DNA from: Bacteroidales bacterium UBA3824
GTDB lineage: Bacteria > Bacteroidota > Bacteroidia > Bacteroidales > UBA3824
Direction: 5' to 3'
NCBI GenBank assembly: GCA_002393195.1
Contig: DGIK01000227.1
Span: 1,541 to 15,924, forward strand
DNA: 14,384 nucleotides
In this document: positions 7,768 to 14,384 of the stretch, piece after piece
Position numbering within the stretch: position 1 is the stretch's first letter
Layout of the letters: every line of letters starts with the position of its first letter
Position numbers and translations under genes: made by a program
The notes under the pieces: model-generated
Told to the model about the DNA's origin: nothing
What the model saw: the letters and a program-made list of their open reading frames with translations, nothing else
The model's database searches: none

Positions 7768-9348
7768 ATGAAAAACATATTAAAATACGCAATAGTTCCC
7801 TTGATTGCAGTAGGCGCAGCGGCCTGCACAGATCTTGACGAACTCAACGAGAACCCCAACAGACCCCAGACCGTTCCCTCGCACATGGTAATGAACGGCG
7901 CGGAGAAGTTCACAATGGACCACATATACGACGTATGGTTCAGCGGTCGTCAGTGCTTGCCCTATTCGCAGCAGATCGGACAGCGCAACTACACCGAGGA
8001 AGACCGCTATCGCGTGCGTCCAAGTGTCAACAACGACTACTTCTCGTACCTGTACATTGCGCTCAACAATTATCAGAACGTGATTGACCTCAACACCGAT
8101 CCGGAGACCGCCGCCACCAATTCCGCATTTGGCGCTAACCAAAACCAAATAGCCGCCGCCCGAATCATGAAGGTGTGGGTATTCGACGTAATCACCGACA
8201 CGTGGGGTGCCGTGCCTTACAACGAGGCTCTGAAACTTGTCAGCGACGACAAGGTGTACGCCAAGTACGACAGCCAAAAGGACATCTACGCCGCCCTCAT
8301 CAAGGAACTCACCGAGGCAGCCGCGCAGATTGACGAAAACGAACCGGCTTTCACAAGCGGCGACGTCATTTTTGATGGCGACGCTTCCAAGTGGAAGAAA
8401 TTTGCCAACTCACTCAAATGTCGACTTGCTGTTCACCTTTCTAAGGTTGACCCGCAATGGAAAACCTACATCGCCGAGGCATTGCAGGGCGGCGTAATGG
8501 AAAGCAACGACGACGCCGCAAAATTCACTTACAGCACGGCGGGTACAGAGTATTGTTATTTTTATGAAGGTTTCTATGTTCAGGGGCGCAATGACTTGAC
8601 TATCCTCAAACCATTCGTTGACCTACTCAACGGCGATCCGGACACATACAACCAAAAGACCCACCCGTGGCAGGGTGTTGTTGACCCGCGCCTTGCTATG
8701 TACACGACGCCCAATGCCGACGGTGTATATTGCGGCATACCCTACGCCACCCCCACGGGTACGCAAGATAAGTTCCGCGCCACAACGCCCAATTGGTACA
8801 ATACGCAGCCGATGGTCTTGAAGAAGGACTATGCCGTGCCGTTGATGACGTATGCCGAGTTGCAGTTTATCCTGTGCGAGTACAACGGTTTTGACACTGA
8901 CCACTACAAAGCGGGTATCGAAGCCTCCATCAAATATTGGAGCGAACTTTCGGGCGTACCGGCAAACGATGACGACGTTAAGGCGTACATTGACGCGGTT
9001 TCCACCAACGTCAATGCCGAGGCTTGTGCAATACAGAAGTACATCGACCTTTACACCAACGGCACGGAGGCTTGGACGGAAATCCGTCGTACAGGCTATC
9101 CTGATCAATTGATTCGCCCGGGTGAAATCGTTTGTGAATTAGAAGGCAATCAGATTAAATTTGAGCCGCTAAACGATACTAAGGGCGATATTATTGCTCG
9201 TGTTCCGTACCCCACCATCGAGAGTACGCTCAACAAAGACGCATTTGAAGCCGCCCTCAAAGACTACTGCGATGGCTCCAACAATTATTACTCTAAGATG
9301 TATTGGGATGTCCGCAAGTCGTCTTACGACCATCCTAACAACTTGTAG
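7768..9348 (+). CDS. SusD/RagB-family nutrient-binding outer-membrane lipoprotein
   Basis: A 526-residue surface lipoprotein that should cap the SusC barrel and bind the imported ligand. The signal peptide MKNILKYAIVPLIAVGAAAC ends at Cys20; the following TDLDELNENPNRPQ is acidic and carries the Asn-Pro-Asn motif common just after the lipid anchor in the SusD-like_2 group. The C-terminal half contains AWTEIRRTGYPDQL (around residues 435-450), the RxGYP motif of that group, and VPYPTIEST near the end. The body is rich in Tyr, Trp and Asn, as in other SusD helical-repeat proteins. It is 19 bases downstream of susC, so the pair is one operon, closed by the terminator at 9371-9418. Ligand unknown. 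SusD-like_2 proteins need not bind polysaccharide; some serve peptides or other nutrients. Confidence 0.93.
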   Translation: MKNILKYAIVPLIAVGAAACTDLDELNENPNRPQTVPSHMVMNGAEKFTMDHIYDVWFSGRQCLPYSQQIGQRNYTEEDRYRVRPSVNNDYFSYLYIALNNYQNVIDLNTDPETAATNSAFGANQNQIAAARIMKVWVFDVITDTWGAVPYNEALKLVSDDKVYAKYDSQKDIYAALIKELTEAAAQIDENEPAFTSGDVIFDGDASKWKKFANSLKCRLAVHLSKVDPQWKTYIAEALQGGVMESNDDAAKFTYSTAGTEYCYFYEGFYVQGRNDLTILKPFVDLLNGDPDTYNQKTHPWQGVVDPRLAMYTTPNADGVYCGIPYATPTGTQDKFRATTPNWYNTQPMVLKKDYAVPLMTYAELQFILCEYNGFDTDHYKAGIEASIKYWSELSGVPANDDDVKAYIDAVSTNVNAEACAIQKYIDLYTNGTEAWTEIRRTGYPDQLIRPGEIVCELEGNQIKFEPLNDTKGDIIARVPYPTIESTLNKDAFEAALKDYCDGSNNYYSKMYWDVRKSSYDHPNNL

Positions 9349-9370
9349 TAGTATCCCAAAATCAACAATA

Positions 9371-9418
9371 AAAAATCCCCCGCCGTGCAGGATATTCTGC
9401 GAGGCGGGGGATTTTTTT
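9371..9418. terminator. Bidirectional intrinsic terminator between susD and the toxin gene
   Basis: A perfect 14-base stem pairs 9371-9384 (AAAAATCCCCCGCC) with 9403-9416 (GGCGGGGGATTTTT). Inside the loop, GCAG at 9387-9390 can pair with CTGC at 9397-9400. T runs follow the GC-rich core on both strands, so the hairpin can stop both the susCD transcript and the opposing toxin transcript, whose stop codon lies just beyond at 9425. Confidence 0.92.
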
Positions 9419-9424
9419 GTTTTG

Positions 9425-9748
9425 TTATTTGCCGCTAATTATTTCCTGCATGGTTTCGTAACTCATACGCATATTAAGAATGTTGACTATGAATACATAA
9501 TCATTAGAATAGTCCACACGATATATTATTTTGTAGTCTTTGTACAAAGTTATTGAACGATAATTATACGTATCAGTATCCAACATCTGCATAGGGCTTC
9601 CACTTTCAGGAAATACTGCCAACGAATTAGTTTTTCGTTCTAAGATTTTTAAAAGTTTTTGCGCGAAATGCTTGCCGTAATTTTCAATGCAATATTCGAA
9701 AGCCTCGTTCCAAGTCTGTCTTGCATCATCCGACCATTTGATGTTCAT
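9425..9748 (-). CDS. RelE/ParE-superfamily toxin of a type II toxin-antitoxin pair
   Basis: A 107-residue protein with the RelE/ParE layout: an N-terminal strand (MNIKWSDDA), two helices (about 9-45, RQTWNEAFEYCIENYGKHFA and onward), then the sheet with SLAVFPESGSPM (42-53), YRSITLYKDYKIIYRV (63-78) and DYVFIVNILNMRMS (83-96). Conserved basic or aromatic positions include Arg64, Tyr76-Arg77 and Arg94. The motif YKIIYRV is typical of the superfamily. Whether it cuts ribosome-bound mRNA (RelE) or poisons gyrase (ParE) cannot be told; the long helical hairpin leans towards ParE. Its start overlaps the end of the antitoxin gene by 23 bases, giving coupled translation. The pair is clearly more AT-rich than its neighbours, which suggests acquisition by transfer. 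Confidence 0.85.
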   Translation of the reverse strand: MNIKWSDDARQTWNEAFEYCIENYGKHFAQKLLKILERKTNSLAVFPESGSPMQMLDTDTYNYRSITLYKDYKIIYRVDYSNDYVFIVNILNMRMSYETMQEIISGK

Positions 9749-10022
9749 ATCGTTTCAGCATTTGTTTGGATTCATTAATAATGTCGTTGTTGTCATACAT
9801 CTTGCCCGAGACAAAGGTTTTGCGTTCTATGTCAGCGATGTGATTTTTTATTGCATCGACGGATTTGGGACAATAGATAGGCAGCGAGAAGTTGTCGGGC
9901 ATTGCATCAATGTCATCTTCCTCCTCCTGCACCTCCACATACGGCAATGACGCCAAGTACGCCAATAGGAGTTTGGCTTCTTGATTTTTCTTGTTGACCC
10001 TTAATATTACCTCGTCTTCCAT
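9726..10022 (-). CDS. Putative antitoxin partner of the RelE/ParE-like toxin
   Basis: A 98-residue protein starting MEDEVILRVNKK at 10022. The N-terminal part, NQEAKLLLAYLASLPYVEV (residues about 12-30), resembles short antitoxins of Bacteroidota toxin-antitoxin pairs, followed by an acidic run EEEDDID and a variable centre. The C-terminal half (about 55-98) is charged and probably helical, as expected of the part that wraps the toxin. No helix-turn-helix or ribbon-helix-helix DNA-binding motif is obvious. Identification rests mainly on position: directly upstream of the toxin and overlapping it by 23 bases. The frame is open up to 10151, but an earlier start would run through the AT-rich promoter region and gives unconvincing residues. 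Confidence 0.72.
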   Translation of the reverse strand: MEDEVILRVNKKNQEAKLLLAYLASLPYVEVQEEEDDIDAMPDNFSLPIYCPKSVDAIKNHIADIERKTFVSGKMYDNNDIINESKQMLKRYEHQMVG

Positions 10023-10048
10023 TTTATGATAGTTTTGATTGTTTGGCA

Positions 10049-10080
10049 CAAAGTTGAAACAATCGGTATTAACTTGCAAA
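10049..10080 (-). promoter_or_regulatory. Candidate promoter of the toxin-antitoxin pair
   Basis: On the minus strand TTTG (10080-10077) is followed by 20 bases and CAACTTTG (10056-10049), one base off TAnnTTTG with correct spacing. Transcription would start near 10043 and the antitoxin ATG is at 10022. A second full -7 match, TATATTTG at 10084-10077, overlaps the -33 box but has no good partner of its own. Confidence 0.5.
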
Positions 10081-10101
10081 TATATTTTGTTAAAATATAT
10101 T
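10079..10101. repeat. Perfect 10-base inverted repeat upstream of the toxin-antitoxin pair
   Basis: AATATATTTT (10079-10088) and AAAATATATT (10092-10101) are exact reverse complements around a 3-base centre. The element touches the -33 box of the candidate promoter, where an autoregulatory antitoxin-toxin complex often binds. AT-rich DNA produces such palindromes by chance more easily, so the operator role is inferred. Confidence 0.5.
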
Positions 10102-10199
10102 AATTGCTGCATTATCGCCACCATCATATTTAACATTAATTTAATATTCAAACCTCAATTTGATACACTTCCTAAATAGTTTTTTCTAAAATAAATTGC

Positions 10200-10207
10200 T
10201 AATTTTG
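10200..10207 (+). promoter_or_regulatory. Candidate -7 box of the nqr operon
   Basis: TAATTTTG fits TAnnTTTG and is followed by CAG. It lies 34 bases before the nqrA ATG at 10242, giving a short leader. The upstream region at 10176-10186 is T-rich (AGTTTTTT) but has no exact TTTG -33 box. Confidence 0.5.
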
Positions 10208-10241
10208 CAGTCGGAAAATCATAAAAACTTAAATATTGATT

Positions 10242-11579
10242 ATGTCAACAATCATAAAACTAAAACAAGGCTTGGACATCAACCTTGTGGGCGAGGCGCA
10301 AAAGGCTGTTGCTAAGACAGTTGCGGCCAATGAAGTTTCGCTCAAACCATCCGACTTCGCGTGCTTCAAGCCGCATTTGGAGGTGAGGGTTGGCGACAAG
10401 GTGAAGGCGGGCTCGGTGCTGTTTACCGACAAGAACCGCCCGGAAATCCGTTTTTGCTCGCCTGTGAGCGGCGAGGTTACGGAAGTGCGCCGCGCTGAGC
10501 GCAGACGCATCACCGACGTGGTCGTTAAGGCTGACGGCAACAATGAGTACGAAAAATTCGACACCTCGAATCTTTCGTCCAAGGACGCCGTCAAGAATCT
10601 CTTGCTCCAATCTGGCGTTTGGCCGTATCTCCGCCAGCGTCCCTTCAACATCATCGCCGATCCCAAACAAGACGCTAAGGCGGTGTACATCTCCACTTTC
10701 GATTCCGCTCCGTTGGCAGCCGACTATCAGTTTGTTCTGAAAGACCAATTGGCTGATTTTCAGGCAGGTGTCGATCTCCTCTCAAAACTCGCCCCCGTCT
10801 ATGTGGGCTACAACAACAAGATTAGCGGCAATATCTTCCAAAACGTCAAGAACGCAACTCTCACTGGTTTTGAAGGTCCGCACCCTGCCGGCAATGCTGG
10901 CGTGCAGATTTCGCACGTTTGCCCCGTCAACAAGGGCGAGATGGTGATTGTTGTAAATCCTCAGGACGTTGTGATTGTTGGTCGTCTTGCCAAGAGCGGC
11001 ATTTACGATGCCAAGAAGACAATCGCGCTCGTGGGCGGCAAGGTAAAATCGCCCGCTTACTACTCCACGGTTGCCAATGCCAAAATCGACGGCATCATCT
11101 CCGGCAATTATGAAACCGAAGACGCCCGCATCATCGGCGGCAACGTGTTGACCGGCACCAAGTTGTCGGCAGACGGCTACCTCGGTTTCTATGACAACGA
11201 AATCTCCATCATTCCCGAAGGCAACTACTACGACTTCTTTGGCTGGGCGTTGCCGGGATTGAAGAAATACAGCTTCTCCCACACGTTCTTCTCGTGGCTC
11301 TGCCCAAAGAAGCAGTACAACCTCGACACCAACACGCACGGCGAAAAACGCGCATACGTCGTTACGGGTACTTTTGAAAAACTCGTCCCGATGGACATTC
11401 TCCCGCTCCAACTCATCAAGGCCATCCTCGCCGAAAACATCGAACTGATGGAAGAGCTCGGCATCTACGAGGTGGCAGAAGAGGATTTTGCTCTGTGCGA
11501 ATTTGCCGACACTTCCAAGACCGACATTCAGGCGATCATCCGCAAGGGTCTCGACCTGATGGTGCAGGAGACGATGTAA
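10242..11579 (+). CDS. nqrA: Na+-translocating NADH:quinone reductase subunit A
   Basis: A 445-residue peripheral cytoplasmic subunit of Na+-NQR, which couples electron flow from NADH to quinone with sodium export. NqrA carries no redox cofactor of its own in known enzymes and has been linked to quinone binding. Visible landmarks are the start IIKLKQGLDINLVGEAQ, the barrel-sandwich segment VRVGDKVKAGSVLF (48-61) with FCSPVSGEVTEVRRAERR (71-88), and FEGPHPAGNAGVQISHV in the centre. The ATG at 10242 is preferred over an in-frame TTG at 10236, because the protein then begins like other NqrA. First gene of the nqr operon, with its own candidate promoter. An 80-base gap with heptamer repeats separates it from nqrB. 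Confidence 0.96.
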   Translation: MSTIIKLKQGLDINLVGEAQKAVAKTVAANEVSLKPSDFACFKPHLEVRVGDKVKAGSVLFTDKNRPEIRFCSPVSGEVTEVRRAERRRITDVVVKADGNNEYEKFDTSNLSSKDAVKNLLLQSGVWPYLRQRPFNIIADPKQDAKAVYISTFDSAPLAADYQFVLKDQLADFQAGVDLLSKLAPVYVGYNNKISGNIFQNVKNATLTGFEGPHPAGNAGVQISHVCPVNKGEMVIVVNPQDVVIVGRLAKSGIYDAKKTIALVGGKVKSPAYYSTVANAKIDGIISGNYETEDARIIGGNVLTGTKLSADGYLGFYDNEISIIPEGNYYDFFGWALPGLKKYSFSHTFFSWLCPKKQYNLDTNTHGEKRAYVVTGTFEKLVPMDILPLQLIKAILAENIELMEELGIYEVAEEDFALCEFADTSKTDIQAIIRKGLDLMVQETM

Positions 11580-11593
11580 ATTGACAGTTGAAA

Positions 11594-11624
11594 ATTGACA
11601 ATTGACAATTGACAATTTGTCAAT
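11594..11624 (+). repeat. Heptanucleotide tandem repeat with hairpin in the nqrA-nqrB gap
   Basis: ATTGACA is repeated three times without a break at 11594-11600, 11601-11607 and 11608-11614. Degenerate copies precede it (TTGACAG at 11581). The last copy pairs perfectly with TGTCAAT at 11618-11624 across a 3-base loop, making a 7-base hairpin. It lies within the operon and lacks a T run, so it is not a classical terminator. It may be a slippage-prone repeat or affect message processing or stability. Confidence 0.75.
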
Positions 11625-11659
11625 CGAAAATCAAAAATCGAAAAATCATAATTATTAAA

Positions 11660-12856
11660 ATGAAAGCTTTAAGAAAGTATTTAGACAAGATAAAGCCTAA
11701 TTTTGAGGAGGGTGGCAAGCACCCGAAACTCAAATCCACTTTCGAGGCGTTTGAGTCGTTCCTTTTTGTGCCCAACGAGACGACTGGCGCAAAGGGTGCG
11801 CACATCCGCGATGCGGTAGATCTGAAACGCACTATCACGATGGTGATTATCGCGTTGCTGCCCGCGCTCTTTTTCGGAATGTGGAATGTTGGCTACTGGC
11901 ATCACGCTATGACCGGCGAAGAAGCCGGATTCTTCTGCAACTTGTTCTACGGTCTTGGTCAGGTGCTGCCCATCATCGCAGTAAGTTACATTTCGGGCTT
12001 GTTCCTCGAATTTATGTTTGCTCAAATCCGCAAGGAGCAGGTCAACGAGGGTTTCCTCGCTACTGGCCTCTTGATTCCGATGATTGTGCCCGTAGATTGT
12101 CCGCTCTGGATGGTTGCCATCGCCACAATGTTTGCCGTATTGATTGGCAAGGAAGTGTTTGGCGGCACGGGTATGAACATCGTGAACCCCGCTCTCTTGG
12201 CTCGCGCATTCCTCTTCTTCGCTTATCCCGGCAAGATGTCCGGCGACAAGGTTTGGGTTGCTGGACTTGGCGACGAAGGTACAAAGGTTGTTGACGGGTT
12301 CTCCGGCGCAACTCCCCTCGGCGAACTCGCTCACGGCACTGCATTCGACGCATTGAAGGTAGGCAATGAGCCTCTCTCTATCCTCGATATGTTCCTCGGC
12401 TATATGCCCGGTTCGATAGGCGAGACTTCTACGCTCTGCATTTTGATTGGCGCAGTAATCCTCATCTGGACTGGCGTTGCAAGTTGGAAGATTATGGTTT
12501 CAGGCGTTTTGGGCGTTTTGGGTATGGGCTTGTTGCTCAATATCTTTGGTGAATCGTCCTACACTCAGATTCCTTTCTGGTCTCACTTGTTGCTCGGTGG
12601 TTTTGCATTCGGTATCGTATTCATGGCAACCGACCCCGTTACAGCCGCTCAGACCGAGACTGGCAAATGGATTTATGGTTTCTTGATTGGCGTTGTAGCA
12701 ATCTTGGTTCGCGTTGTCAACCCCGCTTTCCCGGAAGGCGTTATGTTGGCAATCCTCTTGATGAACGTTTGCGCTCCGCTTATCGACCATATCGTTGTAC
12801 GTCAGAATGTTAAGCGTAGGCTCAATAGGGCAAAAGTTGCAGCTCAAAAAAACTAA
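11660..12856 (+). CDS. nqrB: Na+-translocating NADH:quinone reductase subunit B
   Basis: A 398-residue polytopic membrane subunit of Na+-NQR (RnfD/NqrB family). It carries covalently bound FMN; the attachment motif DGFSGATPLGELAHG (212-226) places the FMN-linked threonine at Thr218. Other family motifs are GFLATGLLIPMIVPVDCPLW (131-150), GGTGMNIVNPALLARAFLFF (168-187) and ATDPVTAAQTETGKWIYG (323-340). About ten hydrophobic helices are visible after a cytoplasmic N-terminus of about 55 residues. The ATG at 11660 (MKALRKYLDKIKP) matches the family; a TTG at 11609 would add 17 residues encoded by the repeat region. It is followed by nqrC after 27 bases. Confidence 0.96.
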   Translation: MKALRKYLDKIKPNFEEGGKHPKLKSTFEAFESFLFVPNETTGAKGAHIRDAVDLKRTITMVIIALLPALFFGMWNVGYWHHAMTGEEAGFFCNLFYGLGQVLPIIAVSYISGLFLEFMFAQIRKEQVNEGFLATGLLIPMIVPVDCPLWMVAIATMFAVLIGKEVFGGTGMNIVNPALLARAFLFFAYPGKMSGDKVWVAGLGDEGTKVVDGFSGATPLGELAHGTAFDALKVGNEPLSILDMFLGYMPGSIGETSTLCILIGAVILIWTGVASWKIMVSGVLGVLGMGLLLNIFGESSYTQIPFWSHLLLGGFAFGIVFMATDPVTAAQTETGKWIYGFLIGVVAILVRVVNPAFPEGVMLAILLMNVCAPLIDHIVVRQNVKRRLNRAKVAAQKN

Positions 12857-12883
12857 TTAATAACCATTAAACGAAGAATAAAG

Positions 12884-13639
12884 ATGAATACACAAAGTAA
12901 CGGTTACACGGTGGTCTATTCTGCAATAATGGTTGTTATTGTGGCTGCCGCATTGACGTTGGTGTCGCAGGGATTGAAATCTCGTCAGATAGCCAACGAG
13001 GAAAACGCCAACCGCGCAAGCATCCTCAAATCTGCCGGTATTCAGGCTGGCGAGGACGTAAGCGCAGACTTCAAAAAATATGTTACCGAAGGCTTCTTGG
13101 TAGATGCCAACGGCGCAAAGTCGGGCAATCTGGACGACGCTTTCAAGGCTGCGTCCGCGCTCGCCTCCAAGTCGGGCAAATTTGAGAATGTCGATAAGTA
13201 TCCCGTGCTCGTCTTCAACAACAACGGCGAGCAGAAGTACATCGTCCCCATCGACGGCGCAGGCCTCTGGGACAGGATTTGGGGCTTTGTATCGTTGAAA
13301 AACGACTTCAATACCATCGACGGCGTTGTATTTGACCACGCTGGCGAGACCCCTGGCCTTGGCGCAGAAATGACCAACCCCAACTGGTCCAATCAGTTCA
13401 ACGGCAAGGTGATGTCGGAGGGCGGCAATTTTGTTGGCGTCAAGATTTACAAGGGCGACGCAAGCAAGGACCCCAAGCATGGCATCGACGCCATCACCGG
13501 CTCCACAATGACTTCCAACGGTGTGGAGGCCATGGTAAACGATTGTCTCAAGAAATACGAAGGCTTCAAGCAATCGCTCGGCAAGACCGCAGCAGCTGCA
13601 CCCGTGGCCGCCGTTAATAACAATAACGTTAACGATTAA
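12884..13639 (+). CDS. nqrC: Na+-translocating NADH:quinone reductase subunit C
   Basis: A 251-residue subunit with one N-terminal membrane helix (about 9-29) and a periplasmic FMN-binding domain. The flavinylation motif DAITGSTMTSNGVEAMV (202-218) puts the FMN-linked threonine at Thr208; the usual SGAT is TGST here. Other family features are DGAGLWDRIWGFVSL (124-138) and GETPGLGAEM (154-163). After the domain the protein ends in a low-complexity tail KTAAAAPVAAVNNNNVND (234-251), which looks like a flexible extension. FMN attachment needs the flavin transferase ApbE, which is not in this window. nqrD follows after five bases, suggesting translational coupling. Confidence 0.96.
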   Translation: MNTQSNGYTVVYSAIMVVIVAAALTLVSQGLKSRQIANEENANRASILKSAGIQAGEDVSADFKKYVTEGFLVDANGAKSGNLDDAFKAASALASKSGKFENVDKYPVLVFNNNGEQKYIVPIDGAGLWDRIWGFVSLKNDFNTIDGVVFDHAGETPGLGAEMTNPNWSNQFNGKVMSEGGNFVGVKIYKGDASKDPKHGIDAITGSTMTSNGVEAMVNDCLKKYEGFKQSLGKTAAAAPVAAVNNNNVND

Positions 13640-13644
13640 TCATC

Positions 13645-14268
13645 ATGGCACAGACAAAAAACATAGAACTCATCAAGAATCCGCTGAACCTCAACAACCC
13701 GATTACCGTGCAGGTGTTGGGTATCTGTTCGGCTCTTGCCGTTACGGTCAAGTTGGAACCGGCCATTGTCATGGCGATTTCCGTTACCGTCGTTACGGCT
13801 CTTTCCAATCTCATCATCTCTCTCCTCCGCAACACCATCCCGTCGCGTATCCGTATCATCGTGCAGTTGATGGTGGTTTCGTTCCTCGTTATCTTGGTTG
13901 ACCAAGTGCTGAAGGCGTTCATGTACGAACTCGACAAGGCTCTCTCGGTATATATCGGCTTGATTATCACCAACTGTATCGTGATGGGTCGCTTGGAGGC
14001 ATTCGCACTCGGCAACAAGCCCCTTCCCGCGCTCCTCGACGGCATCGGCAACGGCTTGGGCTACGGCCTTATTCTCGTAATCGTTGCATTCGTGCGCGAG
14101 CTGTTTGGCTCTGGCCAGCTGATGGGCTTCCAGATAATTCCCCAAGGCTTCTACAGCATCGGCTACGAAAACTGCGGATTCATGCTCAATCCTCCGATGG
14201 CACTTATATTAATAGGTGTCGTAATATGGATTCAGAGGTCCAAGATGAAGGAATTGCAAGAAAAATAA
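13645..14268 (+). CDS. nqrD: Na+-translocating NADH:quinone reductase subunit D
   Basis: A 207-residue integral membrane subunit of the RnfA/NqrD/NqrE family with about six helices. The conserved cysteines that, with those of NqrE, hold the intramembrane [2Fe-2S] cluster are present at Cys28 (LGICSA) and Cys111 (TNCIVMGRLEAFA). The motif LLDGIGNGLGYG (130-141) and VRELFGSG (150-157) are typical of NqrD. It begins five bases after nqrC and is followed by nqrE after 31 bases. Confidence 0.96.
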   Translation: MAQTKNIELIKNPLNLNNPITVQVLGICSALAVTVKLEPAIVMAISVTVVTALSNLIISLLRNTIPSRIRIIVQLMVVSFLVILVDQVLKAFMYELDKALSVYIGLIITNCIVMGRLEAFALGNKPLPALLDGIGNGLGYGLILVIVAFVRELFGSGQLMGFQIIPQGFYSIGYENCGFMLNPPMALILIGVVIWIQRSKMKELQEK

Positions 14269-14299
14269 TTGTTGAACCTTTAATTAGACACATCAGAAA

Positions 14300-14384
14300 A
14301 TGGAAGCATTGAATCTATTTATAAAATCGATTTTCATCGACAACATGATATTTGCGTCGTTCCTCGGAATGTGCTCTTATCTTG
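14300..14384 (+). CDS. nqrE: Na+-translocating NADH:quinone reductase subunit E (partial, runs off right edge)
   Basis: The first 28 residues are present, starting MEALNLFIKSIFIDNMIF and continuing to FLGMCSYL. The start closely resembles other NqrE proteins, and Cys25 in LGMCSY is the first of its two intramembrane iron-sulfur cysteines. Full NqrE is about 200 residues, so most of the gene, and presumably nqrF, lie beyond the window. Confidence 0.9.
   Translation, partial: MEALNLFIKSIFIDNMIFASFLGMCSYL

Noticed and set aside
10023..10151. Upstream extension of the antitoxin frame to an earlier ATG at 10151
   Set aside because: It would encode the inverted repeat and candidate promoter as protein and gives a hydrophobic, compositionally odd N-terminus.
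11581..11659. Possible CRISPR-like array
   Set aside because: Units are seven bases and contiguous with no spacers, so this is a simple tandem repeat.
11681..12334. A 217-codon open frame on the minus strand within nqrB
   Set aside because: Shadow of a well-supported membrane protein gene; no start signal or recognisable domain.

Overview
The window looks like a chromosomal segment of a Bacteroidota bacterium, most likely order Bacteroidales. The evidence is a SusC/SusD pair, lipoproteins whose mature N-termini are rich in Asp/Asn, Bacteroidota-type promoters (TTTG, about 20 bases, then TAnnTTTG), mostly A-rich translation starts and an nqr operon. Genus cannot be fixed from sequence reading alone. 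Coding DNA is close to half G+C, while the gaps between genes are strongly AT-rich.

Left part (1-4324, all on the minus strand): a truncated GH130 4-O-beta-D-mannosyl-D-glucose phosphorylase lies downstream of a GH26 beta-mannanase lipoprotein. This is the gene order of the described Bacteroides fragilis mannan pathway (mannanase, phosphorylase, symporter, cellobiose 2-epimerase), so the symporter and epimerase may lie beyond the left edge. Upstream of the mannanase is a 640-residue membrane sensor phosphatase (CHASE4-HAMP-coiled coil-SpoIIE/PP2C) with no visible kinase or anti-anti-sigma partner. A good promoter in the 79-base gap shows that the mannanase can be transcribed separately from it.

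Middle (4325-9424, plus strand): a divergent gap with promoters in both directions, then a SusC-type TonB-dependent transporter and a SusD-like lipoprotein, closed by a strong hairpin terminator at 9371-9418. No glycosidase lies downstream on the same strand. The substrate is unknown; manno-oligosaccharide is a guess from proximity only.

9425-10022 (minus strand): a compact AT-rich toxin-antitoxin pair with a RelE/ParE-like toxin. The genes overlap by 23 bases, share the SusD terminator from the other side, and have a perfect 10-base inverted repeat upstream that could be an operator.

Right part (10152-14384, plus strand): the Na+-translocating NADH:quinone reductase operon nqrA-B-C-D and the start of nqrE. 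The key cofactor residues (FMN-linked threonines in NqrB and NqrC, Fe-S cysteines in NqrD and NqrE) are present. The nqrA-nqrB gap carries a heptanucleotide tandem repeat ending in a small hairpin.

No clearly new multi-gene system was found. The points most worth a second look are the orphan sensor phosphatase beside the glycan loci, the toxin-antitoxin pair with an unfamiliar antitoxin, and the repeats in the nqrA-nqrB and mannanase-phosphorylase gaps.
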